NCBI RefSeq assembly: GCF_036588685.1
Contig: NC_086383.1
Coordinates: 35,844,171 to 35,908,170 of the forward strand
Length of the DNA: 64,000 bases
Reading direction: 5' to 3'
From: Mytilus trossulus
Lineage: Eukaryota > Mollusca > Bivalvia > Mytilida > Mytilidae
Shown: positions 33,974 through 44,715 of the stretch, piece after piece
Position numbering within the stretch: the first letter of the stretch is position 1
How the letters are laid out: the number at the start of each line of letters is the position of its first letter
Notes under the pieces: generated by a model
Databases searched by the model: none
Seen by the model: only the letters and a program-made list of their open reading frames with translations
Told to the model about the DNA's origin: nothing
Position numbers and translations under genes: made by a program

Positions 33974-34968
33974 CCGCACCCGAAGGCGTCCGTCAGCTGG
34001 CCCCTAAACAAATATATACTAGTTTAGCGATAATGAACACCATACTAATTTCCAAATTGTACACAAGAAACTAAAATTAAAATAATACAAGACTAACAAA
34101 GGCCAGATGCTCCTGACTTGGAACAGGCGCAAAAATGCGGCGGGGTTAAACATGTTTATGAGATCTCAACCCTCCCCCTATACCTCTAGCCAATGTAGAA
34201 AAGTAAACGCATAACTATACGCACATTTAAAATTCAGTTCAAGAGAAGTCTGAGTCTGATGTCAGAAGATATCACCAAAGAAAATAAACAAAATGACAAT
34301 AATACATCAATAACAACAGACTACTAGCAGTTAAGTGACATGCCAGCTCTAGACTTCAATTAAACTGATTGAAAGATTATGATTTCATCATAAAAATATC
34401 AGACAAAATCCTTCCCGTTAGGGGTTTAGTATCATACCATCATAACATATATGAGAAAAACATAACCCGTGTCATGCCAACAACTGGTTTTTGAATAAAT
34501 GTGTTTAGTTCCGATGCAAAGACCCTATAAGTGAATCAATATTAACGCCAAAATATGCAATCTTTAATGACCTGACAACAGTATCGTAACTATATCCGTT
34601 CTTAATAAGTCTATTTAAAGGTTTTGTAAGTTTCTGAGGTGAATACTGACATTTTTGTGCTTTATAAAGAATATTTCCATAAAAAATTGGATGTGAAATA
34701 CCTGAACGTATAAGAAGTCTGCATGCTGAACTATATCTACGAATGATGTCCTTATACCGATGATAAAATTTAGTAAATGTTTTGACTAGTTTGTGATATC
34801 GAAAACCATGGTGTAATAATTTTTCAGTAATACATAAATTTCTCTCGTTAAAATCTAAAACATTGCTACATACACGAGCGATTCGTACACGTTGAGATAT
34901 ATCAACACCGTAAGATGGTGACAAGGGAACGTCACCATCTAAAAATGGATAATTAACGATAGGAACTT
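33974..34968 (-). mobile_element. Truncated retroelement fragment (RT C-terminus plus 3' UTR)
   Basis: Replaces part of the second first-exon unit. Its minus-strand 3' end (33974) begins GCACCCGAAGGCGTCC, which recurs inverted at 46890-46910, so the element family is dispersed. The 5' end is cut at 34968. It carries the coding tail described at 34505-34965. Confidence 0.75.
34505..34965 (-). pseudogene. Reverse-transcriptase C-terminal fragment
   Basis: Minus-strand open frame, with no stop from 34965 down to 34505, beginning PIVNYPFLDGDVPLSPSYG and continuing VDISQRVRIARVCS, HGFRYHKLVKTF, then KFYHRYKDIIRRY. From memory, this FLDGDVP...SYGVYISQLVRFARVC block ends a family of RT proteins widespread in cnidarians and molluscs. 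Penelope-like affiliation is possible but not shown. The RT catalytic part is absent, so it is a 5'-truncated dead copy. If the family is Penelope-like it would be of interest, because Penelope-like elements are the suggested partners of animal retrozymes. Confidence 0.65.
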
Positions 34969-35162
34969 TACAAACGTTTAAAAAAATCTAAATTTTGAAT
35001 TTTAGTATATCAATATGAATATAAGACGTATATTTTTTTTATTTTTTTACAACTCAATTGGAAATTAGTGTCCTTCAATGTATTTTAAAACATGTTTAAC
35101 ACATCCGTCGTTTTACACGACTTAAATATTTTACTCTTCACTGTCAACGCTCTAGCTGCTAA

Positions 35163-35214
35163 ATGGATTCAGCAAAGATTTCTACTCTGTTTCTTATGAT
35201 ATCGTTTTTCAGAG
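35163..35214 (+). CDS. C-type lectin exon 1, copy c (signal peptide)
   Basis: Third copy, encoding the same peptide as copy a (MDSAKISTLFLMISFFR plus one base) with the same GTTTGT donor in phase 1. It is the closest to exon 2 (38558), about 3.3 kb upstream. The upstream block has lost about 15 bp relative to copies a and b (near 35085), so its promoter may differ. Confidence 0.75.
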
Positions 35215-35660
35215 GTTTGTTATTATTACATTTATAAATTCAGAAATATTTTTGGGCATTTTATTACTACGAAAATGGCGACATAGTACCTTTAGAAATC
35301 CTCGCCTTTCCCAAATTGCTATAATTAGTCTTATGATGTGTTCGTAGCTGAACATTCGCAATTATAAATACACGCAAAAATTCCGAATTTGCGGTACATG
35401 GATTTGTTTGATCTTTTATATTTTATTGGTAATATAAGTTAAAAATATATAATGAACATTAAACGTGCATTTTTGTATGCCGTTTGATGACATTACCATT
35501 TTTAATTAACGTGGATTCAGTATTAATCGTTGATAACAATTTTCCTTGATTTTGTAGATATAAGTATCAGTTAATTATTTTACAAAAATGAATTTTCCAA
35601 AAAACACTATAACTTTACATAGATAACCAAGTATTTCTTATGAAACCAAAAAAATATGAT

Positions 35661-36214
35661 TTATTTACAAACGTTATACCCAAAACATGAATAACATGAA
35701 TAAGGTTACACTGATTTATACATTTAAATGAATGAAACAAAATGATCGCGATTTCTGAATTACTAAAGCGTCTGTGAGTAAAATTATTGCAAATTAAATG
35801 ACAGCAAAATGACAAAATATAAGTATAAACATTATGGATGCGTTCGGAGCGCTTTTCTTGATTTACCTTCATCACAAACACCTCAGGCCAATCATTTGGG
35901 GGTCGATGGTGTATCAGACTCAGAACACGTGCAGAGCTAAAATCAAATCGAACAAATGAAGGCGATATACGTTCTGTTTAATAAAGAGTCTGATAAAAAT
36001 TATCGAATTTAAATTTGTACCCATCATCAAATATTTGACATGCACAATCGTTCAGTCCAAAACTGTTACCTTCAACTGCACTAATTAGCATGATTGAACT
36101 TTCTTAGATTTTTCTATTCGATCAGTTATATCTGCCTCATTATCATTAAAAACACAATATTTATATTTTTGTGACAAAATTTTAAAATACAATGATAAAG
36201 TCATAGCAACTACA
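35661..36214. other. Intronic/intergenic, nothing recognised
   Basis: AT-rich, between the third first-exon copy and the TAA-flanked element. No exon identified. Confidence 0.5.
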
Positions 36215-36217
36215 TAA

Positions 36218-37250
36218 AGCCCCGGTCACAATATATCGTCCGATTTTTTGTCGTGAAAGATCGTTTAAATAGTTGTCGTGTCGTGCAAAATGTCAAAAAA
36301 TATGTCCAGTGGTCACATCGGCTACGACATTCCACGATGGGTACACAACAGGAAAAAAATTTGTAATTTTACTTTTTCAAGTCGGTCGTGCGACAGTCGT
36401 ACGACAATCGTGAGTTGTTTGGGGCTATTTCTCAGGTTTTCATGTCATAGCATGCGAGTGTTACTGTCGTGTCACTGTCGCACAACAGTCGTGGGCCACT
36501 CGCGCGTTTGGTTCCAACCTACTGGTATATAAAGAAGGCCCGATTTATAATTGCGTCCCATTTGCCATTTGCTTATAATTTGTTTAGTGTTATAAGTTCG
36601 GTCCAAGTAAACGACGTTTTTCGTATTAGTTTATATTATAAATGTTCCGCGAATTAAAACCAGGATGCGTCCGAAAAGAAAAATTAACAAAAGAAAGGTG
36701 GTAGCAGTAAACGTGGATGATGTTGACCAGACGGAGGACCCCCTACCATAAGCTGAAGCATATGAAGATTCGGAAACTACTGAAGACGTCACTGGGGTTG
36801 GGGACGAAAATATGTTTCACGTCGAACGTACAACTGCCATACGACAGACAATCTAGGTTGTGCGGCAATCGTACGAAATTTGGTATTCGTGAAACAATCG
36901 TGCGACTGTATCACGAGTGTCTTGCGACAGTCGTGAGAATGTCGTGAGAATGTCGTACGATTGTTAAATATTAAAATAGTTTATTTTGGTACCCATACCA
37001 ATGTGTTTATCGTGCGACAGTCGCACGGCTGTGGTAAGACACTCTCACAAGCCTCAAGACAGTGACACGACAAAAAATCGTAGAGCAAAAAAGATGCATG
37101 ACCAATTTTTGTCCCACGACACACGACAGCGCCACGATGCTCAAAATATCGTGTGACAGTCGTACGACGATCACAGATGACCCACGATTGGACAACAATA
37201 TCTGTCGTGGCGCTGCATAGATTTGTTTTGGGTTCGTTGTGACCAGGGCT
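36218..37250. mobile_element. PIF/Harbinger-like element, internally degenerate
   Basis: Ends AGCCCCGGTCACAA and the inverse of AGCCCTGGTCACAA, with TAA on both sides (36215-36217, 37251-37253). A 3-bp TWA target duplication is characteristic of PIF/Harbinger. The ends are packed with CGTGCGACAGTCGTACGAC-type words, many containing the palindrome GTCGTACGAC. The interior has a TATA-like TATATAAAG (about 36522) and, about 140 bp on, a short ORF at 36665 (MRPKRKINKRKVV, stop after 28 codons). That may be the start of a lost transposase or Myb-like gene. No full transposase. Confidence 0.75.
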
Positions 37251-37435
37251 TAACAGTATCGATGGAGGCACTCGCTTTGTCTATAGACTTGCCTGTTTGA
37301 ATGTTCATCGGAGCTCTGTATTTTTGCTATTCTTCTTTTAAGTGTTGTTTATTGAAATGAACTCATTCATTATGATTCCAGTAATATATATAAAAAAAAA
37401 AGGCAACCTCGCTAATAACGTACAGGGAGAATATA

Positions 37436-37660
37436 TAGTTATCAAAAGTACCAGGATTATAATTTTATACGCCAGACGCGCGTTTCGTCTACTTAAGACT
37501 CATCAGTGACGCTCAGATCAAAATAGTTAAAAAGCCAAATAAATACAAAGTTGAAGAGCATTGAGGATCCAAAATTTCAAAAAGTTGTGCCAAATACGGC
37601 TAAGGTAATCTACTCCTGGGGTAAGAAAATCCTTAGTATTTCGAAAAATTCAAAGGTTTG
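37436..37660 (-). mobile_element. Partial retrozyme copy with intact ribozyme
   Basis: Opens TATCAAAAGTACCAGGATTA and runs through GAGGATCCAAAATTTC to GAAAAATTCAAAGG, about 225 of 355 bp. It holds one complete hammerhead on the minus strand. Confidence 0.88.
37469..37512 (-). ncRNA. Hammerhead ribozyme (type I)
   Basis: All core words intact on the minus strand: GCGTCA, CTGATGA, GTCT-TAAGT-AGAC, GAAAC, GCGC, GTC, then TGGCGT. Cleavage between 37475 and 37474. Confidence 0.9.
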
Positions 37661-37675
37661 GTACATTAATACGTT

Positions 37676-37975
37676 TAATCCCGCTGCAAATCTTTGCACC
37701 TGTCCTAAGTCAGGAATCTGATGTACAGTAGTTGTCGTTTATTTATGTAATTTATACGTGTTTCTCGTTTCTCGTTTTTTATATAGATTAGACCGTTGGT
37801 TTTCCCGTTTTAATTATTTTGAACTGGTTATGTTGGGGTCCTTTGTAGCTTGTTGTTCGGTGTGAGCCAAGGCTCCGTGCTGAAGGCCGTACATTGACCT
37901 ATAATGGTTTACTATCATAAATTGTTATTTGGATGGAGAGTTGTCTCATTGGTACTCACACCACATCTTCCTATG
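37676..37975 (-). repeat. Dispersed element, family A, inverted and diverged
   Basis: CACCTGTCCTAAGTCAGGAA, TAGTTGTCGTTT, GAAGGCCGTACATTGACC, and GAGAGTTGTCTCATTGG correspond to 52902-53270 on the same strand. Confidence 0.75.
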
Positions 37976-38276
37976 TGTGGCATCGATTCAAGTGTGAAAT
38001 CACCTAAGGGCTCGTAACGTTCATTATGTACTAAACACATATTTAAATATTTTGTAAACATGCATAAAACTGTACAGTTTTTTGTACAAAATTGGGCATG
38101 GAAACTACTATCTTATTAGATCTCATAAAGAGACCATTGCGAAAGATATTCGATGCTACAGTCCAACATTCAGCTGTGAGATAAATCCATACAGTATACT
38201 AGCTATGAATTGCAGTATCTCGTATTACAAAGTGGTAAATACAAATGCAAATAAACTCGTTATAGATACCAGGATT

Positions 38277-38420
38277 GAAATTTGAAAAGACTCATCAGTG
38301 GCGCTCGAATGAAAAACAATTGAAAAAGCCAAATAAAGTACGAAGTTGAGGAGCATTGAGGACCAAAAACTTCTTTACGTTTTGCCAAATACAGCTACGA
38401 TATTATAATCCTGTAAAACT
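38277..38420 (-). repeat. Degenerate retrozyme fragment
   Basis: GACTCATCAGTGGCGCTC and GAGGAGCATTGAGGACC are recognisable. Only half of the hammerhead remains, so it is inactive. Confidence 0.7.
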
Positions 38421-38557
38421 ATTTTGAATAGGATTCGTCCTTTAAAAAAAAAGTTACATTTGTGAATATAATATTAAGTCTCATTTGTATTTTTCACCAT
38501 TTCTATATCATTTTATTAATATATATATAAAATATAAGACCTCCTCTTTTATTACAG

Positions 38558-38649
38558 GTGGTTTAAGCAGTTGTGATATTGGTTGGGTTAATGAAAATCA
38601 GTCATGTTACTACTTTAGTAGATTTTCTACAAACTTTTACACGGCACTG
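38558..38649 (+). CDS. C-type lectin exon 2 (start of CTLD)
   Basis: A 92-nt exon between an acceptor (TTTTATTACAG) and donor (GTAGGT), entering in phase 1 and leaving in phase 0. It encodes GLSSCDIGWVNENQSCYYFS then RFSTNFYTAL. The C..GW and SCYYF pattern marks the beginning of a long-form C-type lectin domain, with its first two cysteines. It joins exon 1 upstream and the exon at 40341 downstream in matching phase. Confidence 0.85.
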
Positions 38650-38870
38650 GTAGGTGTTCGTTAATTTCTAAAAGAAATAAAATCGTTTGATTTATCAAAA
38701 CAATTTCTAACGAAGAGCTCAGTCGAAAATATTGTGTTCCATTTATATAACAGAGAAAGTAAAATATTGTAAAATATTTTCCTTAACCATTATTAAATGT
38801 TCCATAACATGCATAAGGTCCAATACAATAATTATTATTATGTTTTTCGTTTAACCATGGGTTTGGGCAT

Positions 38871-39250
38871 TTTAAGCGAATATTTTAATAAAAAAAACTC
38901 CAACCCATGGTCATTTTGATAACAAATATCCGTCTACCGTTGACTATTTTGATCCAAATATGAAAAATATAGTATTATCATCAACCATGAAAGCCTAATT
39001 TACACAATACTATTCCGTATTGCCCAGCATATATAAAAGTGAAATTTCGTTGTTTTGTGCATGAATATAATTATTGTATAGATTGTGACACACTCATTTG
39101 ACAGAGAAAACTAATAATTACTTAGACATCATCAATGTAAAACAATGTTTAAAGGAACACCAAATGAATGATTTAAGCATGAAATAGTTCATGGCAGCCG
39201 TAGATTTGGTTTCACTAACCATGGGGTGATATTTTTATTAAAATAATCGA
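38871..39250. repeat. Inverted-repeat (MITE-like) segment in lectin intron
   Basis: CGAATATTTTAATAAAAAAA...CCCATGGT near 38877-38906 is inverted at 39218-39250 as ACCATGGGGTGATATTTTTA...AATAATCG. No ORF. Confidence 0.5.
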
Positions 39251-39366
39251 ATTTGTATCCGATGAACTGTTCTTACTGGATGGCAACACATTATCTCTAC
39301 CCGTCTGAAGCATATAAAGAGGCCGATATCGTAAATTTCGAATGTATTGACATATTACTTCTTATA

Positions 39367-39943
39367 AAGGAGTAGGTTCAGTAAGACCCCTTTTTGGCCC
39401 CCAAATATAGCAGTTTGACAAAATTGTGAACATTTAATCTTATAGCTATTTATTGGAAAGAAGAATGATTCTGCTACGCAAATATGGGCTGTTTTTGACA
39501 CAACAATTCACATATATCGGGTACTAATATCATTAAGTCATGCTAAATTACTGAAATCTTCTCAATTAAAGCATTTTAGTTAAATTTTAGATGGTTTCCG
39601 GCTTAAATGAAAGTGGCCGCATTCGTGTTCATTCATAATATTGAAATGTATATTGTATTTTATGATAATACAAAACATATATAAAGGTTGAGGATGAACA
39701 CGGATGCGGCCACTTTCATTTTTGACAAAAACAACTGAAAATTGACGTTTTTTTGCATATTTGAAATAATTTTCTTATATAAGCTTGAATCGGAGCGTTT
39801 TTAATGACTAAATCAGTTAAAAATCTTTTACATTAACTAATTGAATCAATTAAAATAGATACTTAATTAAGTGTTTAAAAGTGTCCAAAATCTTTGATTA
39901 GATAAACCTGAAATTTGAGGCCAAAAACCGGACCTACTCCTTT
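39367..39943. mobile_element. MITE in lectin intron (GGAGTAGGT ends)
   Basis: The left end, AAAGGAGTAGGTTC...CCCCTTTTTGGCC, is mirrored by GGCCAAAAACCGGACCTACT-CCTTT at the right. A second inverted pair, GAAAGTGGCCGCATTCGTGT with ACACGGATGCGGCCACTTTC, lies inside (39609-39719). No ORF. Confidence 0.75.
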
Positions 39944-40340
39944 TGAAAAATCGCATTTTCACTGTAAATGTCCTTTTTTTCTACGTTTATTACATCCTGA
40001 GGCGTAAAATAACGCCAAGTGTTCTCATTTGATACCGTCGACATATGTATGACGTGCCTCTTTTGCAATGATTTTTTTTTTTATTTTGCATTAGAATAAA
40101 AATAACCGTGTTGTATTTGAAGCTTGGCCTACTCAAAACTTGGGTTTTGATGTCGCAAATTTAGTCTACCTTGTCGTATAAATAAGACTGGAGTAACGGA
40201 GAACAACAATTTGCATGTATGATTGCGTTTCCGCTAAAAGTAGATATGCTGTGATTTTATTGGTTGACGATGTTTAGTCATCGTGAATTAAATTGTCATC
40301 ATCGTTGTGTCTATCATTGTGGTACTTTTGTTTTTGTTAG

Positions 40341-40428
40341 AGTTTTTGTAAAACTATTGGCGGGAAGTTGATTGAGATCGACAGCCGATTCGAATGGAAC
40401 ATGATAAAAAGACATGTACTGGGACGGC
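40341..40428 (+). CDS. C-type lectin exon 3 (middle of CTLD)
   Basis: An 88-nt exon with an acceptor (TTTTTGTTAG) and strong donor (GTAAGT), phase 0 in and phase 1 out. It encodes SFCKTIGGKLIEIDSRFEWN then MIKRHVLGR. The FC...GGKL.EI pattern is the third CTLD cysteine and the following beta strand. It is not inside the duplicated block (41012 onward), so it exists once in the window. One leftover base joins GT of the last exon to encode Arg. Confidence 0.85.
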
Positions 40429-41011
40429 GTAAGTATACATTTAAAGACATGAACCAAACCCATAAAAGAGTCCCATCAAGTATAAATTTTTCAACTTTGA
40501 AAATGAAACCTCTCGTAAAACAATAAGATATTAAAAGTATACTTTCAAACAAAATTGACGATTAAATCCCTTTTCCTGTGCCAAAGCACTACTTTTGTAT
40601 TTATGGATACTATTTTAAACCCGATTACTGTTATGAATAATCATTATGCTATAACTTAATGCATGTTTATTATTATAAAAAAAGAATCTTTAGTTGTGGA
40701 AATGAGAAGATTGTTGTTTGTTGCTTGAAGCATTGCTTATATACTATGTGGTTTGGTTTTGACACTGGAAAAATACCAGAGAAGCTTAATAAAGATATCT
40801 TCTATTCAATCATGCGTATAACTATATATTAGCTTTCATCTGTAAGCACTTGAATAAGTGTTTAAGTTCTTCTATGTATACCAACTGTAACATGTAGTAA
40901 TTAAAATAAACGTTCAATTGTTAGAAATGCGTGAAAAGAAGTAAACCTTATCAATAAATAAAATACAACATGTCAAGGTAAAAAGATAATGCGACAAACA
41001 GTAGTGGCGCA
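40429..41011. other. Lectin intron, nothing recognised
   Basis: AT-rich intron sequence upstream of the duplicated block. Confidence 0.5.
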
Positions 41012-41224
41012 ATGGTGTAATGTGTAATTGCAAAAACTTGGTTGAAAATGTTATGGTACTGTAAATTGGAATTTCCAACCTTCAGGACTGAACAATGAAC
41101 TTAAACAATCTGTATGATAAAGCAATCGGTCTGAACAAAGTCTTTACAAATCTAATGCCTTTTTTGGCATATGCTATGGTCTCGCTTCGTATGTTATCTC
41201 TTTAAGGAGTCTGTTGGAAAACTG

Positions 41225-41530
41225 TCACCAGCCCAGTAGTCAGCATTTCGGTGTTGACACGAATATCAATTATGTGGTCATTTGTATAAATTTCCTGTTT
41301 ACAAAACTTTGATTTTTTTTCGAAAAACTAAAGATTTTCTTATCCCAGGAATGGATTACCTTAGCCGTATTTGGCACAACTTTTTGGAATTTTGGATCCT
41401 CAATGCTCTTCAACTTCGTACTTGTTTGGCTTTATAAATATTTTGATATGAGCGTCACTGGCGAGTCTTATGTAGACGAAACGCGCGTCTGGCGTACTAA
41501 ATTATAATCCTGGTACCTTTGATAACTAAT
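41225..41530 (+). mobile_element. Retrozyme copy with broken ribozyme
   Basis: A single near-full unit, ACCAGCCCAGTAGTCAGCAT through CTGGTACCTTTGATAAC. The hammerhead at 41452-41495 has CTGGCGA in place of CTGATGA, so it should not cleave. Its duplicate at 59345-59640 retains the functional core. Confidence 0.85.
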
Positions 41531-41539
41531 TACAATAAA

Positions 41540-41880
41540 GACAACAGTAGTATACCGCTGTTCGAAACTCATAAATCGATTGAGATAAAACAAAATCCGG
41601 GTTACAAACTAAAACTGAGGGAAACACATAAAAAAAAGTGGATGACTACGACACAATAGAAAAACAACATTAAAATGTAACACACACACAAACGAAGTAT
41701 TATATAAATAAAGGCAACAGTAGTATACCACTGTTCGAAATTCATAAATTGATTAAAAAAAACAAATCCGGGTTACAAACTAAAACTGAGGGAAACGCAT
41801 CAAATATAAGACACAACAGAAACACAACATTAAAATGTAACATACACAGAAACGAACTATAATATAACAATGGCCATGTT
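41540..41880. repeat. Direct dimer of about 160-bp repeat
   Basis: AGTAGTATACC-CTGTTCGAAA, TCCGGGTTACAAACTAAAAC and CACAACATTAAAATGTAAC occur twice in tandem. The dimer is present again at 59640-59960. Unknown family. Confidence 0.75.
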
Positions 41881-42049
41881 CCTGACTTAAGAACAAAATG
41901 GTGGGTTGGACCTGGTTTTGTGGCATGCCAAACCTCTCGCTTTTATGGCAATGTTAAATATAACATTAAAATGACAACATTACATGACAGATCTACAATA
42001 CAAATAAATGGAAGAACAGATAAGACATAGAAACACACGAATATTAGCT

Positions 42050-42260
42050 AATAAAAGGTACCATGTTGAAAATGTAATACGCCAGACGTTCGTTTCGTCC
42101 ACACAAGAGTAACCAGTGACGTTCAGATGACAAAAGTTCGAAAGTCAAAACATGTACAAGTTGAAGAGCTTTGAGGACTAAAAGTTCCTAAGAGTTGTGC
42201 CTAATACGGCTAGGTTTTTCTGCCTTGGATAAGAATATCCTTTTTATTAAGAATAATTCA
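42050..42260 (-). repeat. Degenerate retrozyme copy
   Basis: GGTACCATGTTG, GTTCGTTTCGTCCACACAAG, GTTGAAGAGCTTTGAGGAC and GCCTAATACGGCTAGG follow the unit's order. The ribozyme core reads CTGGTTA, so it is inactive. Confidence 0.75.
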
Positions 42261-42645
42261 TACTTTTGCAAAAAGTATTTTTTTATAAAATGACTACTAG
42301 TTTATAATAGTTTGATAAAACCGAAGAGGTGACTAACTACATAATAAAAATGGGTACAACCTAAACCATTACATAACAATTCATTTATAGCCAAAGCCAT
42401 CAACGCACACTAAGTGACGTCACATTTGAATTTCCAAAACAAATTTCCCTAAAATAAGAGGGAACTAGGATAAAATTCAAGATTAAATTTGTAATACTGA
42501 TATAACATTTATTAATAACAATGAAAGTTGCAAAGCTGTTGTTCTTCTTGTGAGTAGATATGACATATTTGCCACTGGACCTTAGAAAATCAATAAATCA
42601 TTTTTCTTGTATTAGTGTTTGAAAGCTTGATTTATGTTTTTGTAG

Positions 42646-42860
42646 GTTTTCCTGACTTTTACATTGGAGTGACCGACTTATTCAGCGAAGGTGATTGGCA
42701 AAAAGCGACAACACTGGGAAGACAAACTTTCCTACAATGGGGAAATAAACAACCTAATAATATGGACAATAATCAGCATTGTGTTCAAGTGTGGGCTTCA
42801 TCAATGAAATTCGATGACCTTTGGTGTCATTATGATCGTCATTTTATCTGCGAGAAATAA
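42646..42860 (+). CDS. C-type lectin last exon, copy 1 (QPN form)
   Basis: A 215-nt terminal exon after the acceptor TTTTTGTAG, phase 1, ending TAA at 42858-42860 with AATAAA at 42885. It encodes FPDFYIGVTDLFSEGDW, then FLQWGNKQPNN, QHCVQVW, FDDLWCHYDRHFICEK. It supplies the WIGL-like core (YIGV), the calcium/sugar loop with QPN, and the last three cysteines, giving the six of a long-form CTLD. With exons 1-3 the product is about 148 residues: signal peptide plus one CTLD, secreted, presumably binding sugars in a calcium-dependent way. QPN is neither of the classical EPN (mannose) or QPD (galactose) triplets, and the WND site is represented by FDD. Sugar preference therefore cannot be read off. 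Confidence 0.88.
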
Positions 42861-43576
42861 AGTGTCAATTCACTACTAAAGAACAATAAAAATGAAAAGA
42901 TTTCTTTAATAAACATTTTATAACGCCATTTTATCAACGTAGTTTGTAATTTTCAATGTATTAACAAATGTTTGCTGAGGTGTCCATATTCCAGGCATCA
43001 GTGACTTTGACCAGATATTACCCAACATTGTTATTGACTAGATGATTTGAATTCTTCTGGGTTTTTTTATTCGAGCATAAAGGATGACAATATGCCATTT
43101 CTCATCGATTCTTTCACCGGAATGTATCGTCAATTTTGTACGCCTTTATGCCGTCAATTTCCAGACAGAAGGCGCGCCTGTATCCCTACTCTTTTAAACT
43201 TTCAATCACTTTCAGAATCGTCATTCTGCAGGGTAGTTTAAATTATTCCGTAAGTTTGTTATTGTTATTCCAGTGCCTCTTAAAGGAGGGTGGCCAACTT
43301 ATTAGATCTTTAAAAGTTTAAGATCAAACTTGTTCATGCATTAACTCAACATGTGTGGGAAATGACAATGCCTTCACTTTAGTCACATGGTGATAGAAGT
43401 CAAATGATAGATTCAATTAACTACAACATCCCGTAACTGGCCTATTATGTAAAAGAAATCCACTGATGGCGTTCTTAATTATAAACCTGATTTATTTCAT
43501 GAGTTTAAACATTTGCATATCGTCTTTGAGAAAAATTCTATGATATGCCACTTGTGTGTAGTCTGTGCAGTTCCAA
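42861..43576. other. Lectin 3' flank within duplication
   Basis: 3' UTR and flank, near-identical to 60937-61649. The small ORFs in it are present in both copies only because the sequence is duplicated. No other feature. Confidence 0.6.
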
Positions 43577-43609
43577 TAGTTATCAAAGGTACCAGGTTTA
43601 TAATTTAGT

Positions 43610-43653
43610 ACGCCAGACGCGCGTTTCGTCTATATAAGACTCATCAGTGACGC
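43610..43653 (-). ncRNA. Hammerhead ribozyme (type I)
   Basis: Core complete: GCGTCA, CTGATGA, stem II GTCT-TATAT-AGAC, GAAAC, GCGC, GTC, TGGCGT. Confidence 0.92.
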
Positions 43654-43963
43654 TCATATCAAAATATTCATCAAGCCAAACAAGTACAAAGTTGAAGAGC
43701 ATTGAGGATCCAAAATTCAAAGAAGTTGTGCCAAATACGGCTAAGGTAATCTATGCCTGGGATAAGAAAATCCTTAGTTTTTCGAAAAATTCAAAGTTTT
43801 GTAACAGGAAATTTATTAAAATGACCACATTATTGATATCCATGTCAGCACCGAAGTGTTGACTACTGGGCTGGTGATACCCTCGGGGACGAAACGTCCA
43901 CCAGCAGTGTCATCGACCTAGTGGTGTAAATAGTTATCAAAGGTACCAGGATTATAATTTAGT

Positions 43964-44007
43964 ACGCCAGACGCGCGTTTCGTCTACATAAGACTCATCA
44001 GTGACGC
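43964..44007 (-). ncRNA. Hammerhead ribozyme (type I)
   Basis: Core complete; loop II TATGT. Confidence 0.92.
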
Positions 44008-44317
44008 TCATATCAAAATTTTCATCAAACCAAACAAGTACAAAGTTGAAGAGCATTGAGGATCCAAAATTCCAAGAAGTTGTGCCAAATACGGCTTAGG
44101 TAATCTATGCCTGGGATAATAAAATCCTTAGTTTTTCGAAAAATTCAAAGTTTTGTAACAGGAAATTTATTAAAATGACCACATTATTGATATTCATGTC
44201 AACACCGAAGTGTTGACTACTGGGCTGGTGATACCCTCGGGGACGAAACGTCCACCAGCAGTGGCATCGACCTAGTGGTGTAAATAGTTTTCAAAGGTAC
44301 CAGGATTATAATTTAGT

Positions 44318-44361
44318 ACACCAGACGCTCGTTTCGTCTACATAAGACTCATCAGTGACGC
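44318..44361 (-). ncRNA. Hammerhead ribozyme (type I), variant
   Basis: Core complete. Loop III is GAGC rather than GCGC, and the stem I arm is TGGTGT, so stem I has more G-U pairs. Confidence 0.88.
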
Positions 44362-44671
44362 TCATATCAAAATATTCATAAAGCCAAACAAGTACAAAGT
44401 TGAAGAGCATTGAGGATCCACAATTCCAAGAAGCTGTGCCAAATACGGCTAAGGTAATCTATGCCTGGGATAATAAAATCCTTAGTTTTTCGAAAAATTC
44501 AAAGTTTTGTAACAGGAAATTTATTAAAATGACCACATTATTGATATTCATGTCAACACCGAAGTGTTGACTACTGGGCTGGTGATACCCTCGGGGACGA
44601 AACGTCCACCAGCAGTGGCATCGACCTAGTGGTGTAAATAGTTTTCAAAGGTACCAGGATTATAATTTAGT

Positions 44672-44715
44672 ACGCCAGACGCTCGTTTCGTCTACATAAG
44701 ACTCATCAGTGACGC
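44672..44715 (-). ncRNA. Hammerhead ribozyme (type I)
   Basis: Core complete; loop III GAGC as in the previous unit. Confidence 0.9.

Larger units (their letters stand above)
33010..35660 (+). repeat. Three tandem copies of lectin promoter/first-exon unit
   Basis: Units begin near 33010, 33690 and 34970. Each has GCAATTG...AATTAGTG-CCTTCAATGTAT, then ACACATCCGTCGTTTTACAC, CTGTCAACGCTCTAGCTGCT, and a 52-nt coding first exon. The first and third also share a long downstream segment (AATATTTTTGGGCATTTTAT onward). In the second, that segment is replaced by a retroelement fragment (33974-34968). Confidence 0.9.

Noticed and set aside
36278..37271. Several ORFs in the TAA-flanked element
   Set aside because: They read through the CGACAGTCGTACGAC repeats with Cys/Arg/Val-rich products, and lack any transposase motif.
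43047..43321. ORFs of 61-64 codons downstream of the lectin exon, conserved at 61123-61397
   Set aside because: Conserved only because the whole block is duplicated; no start context, domain or codon-level conservation visible.
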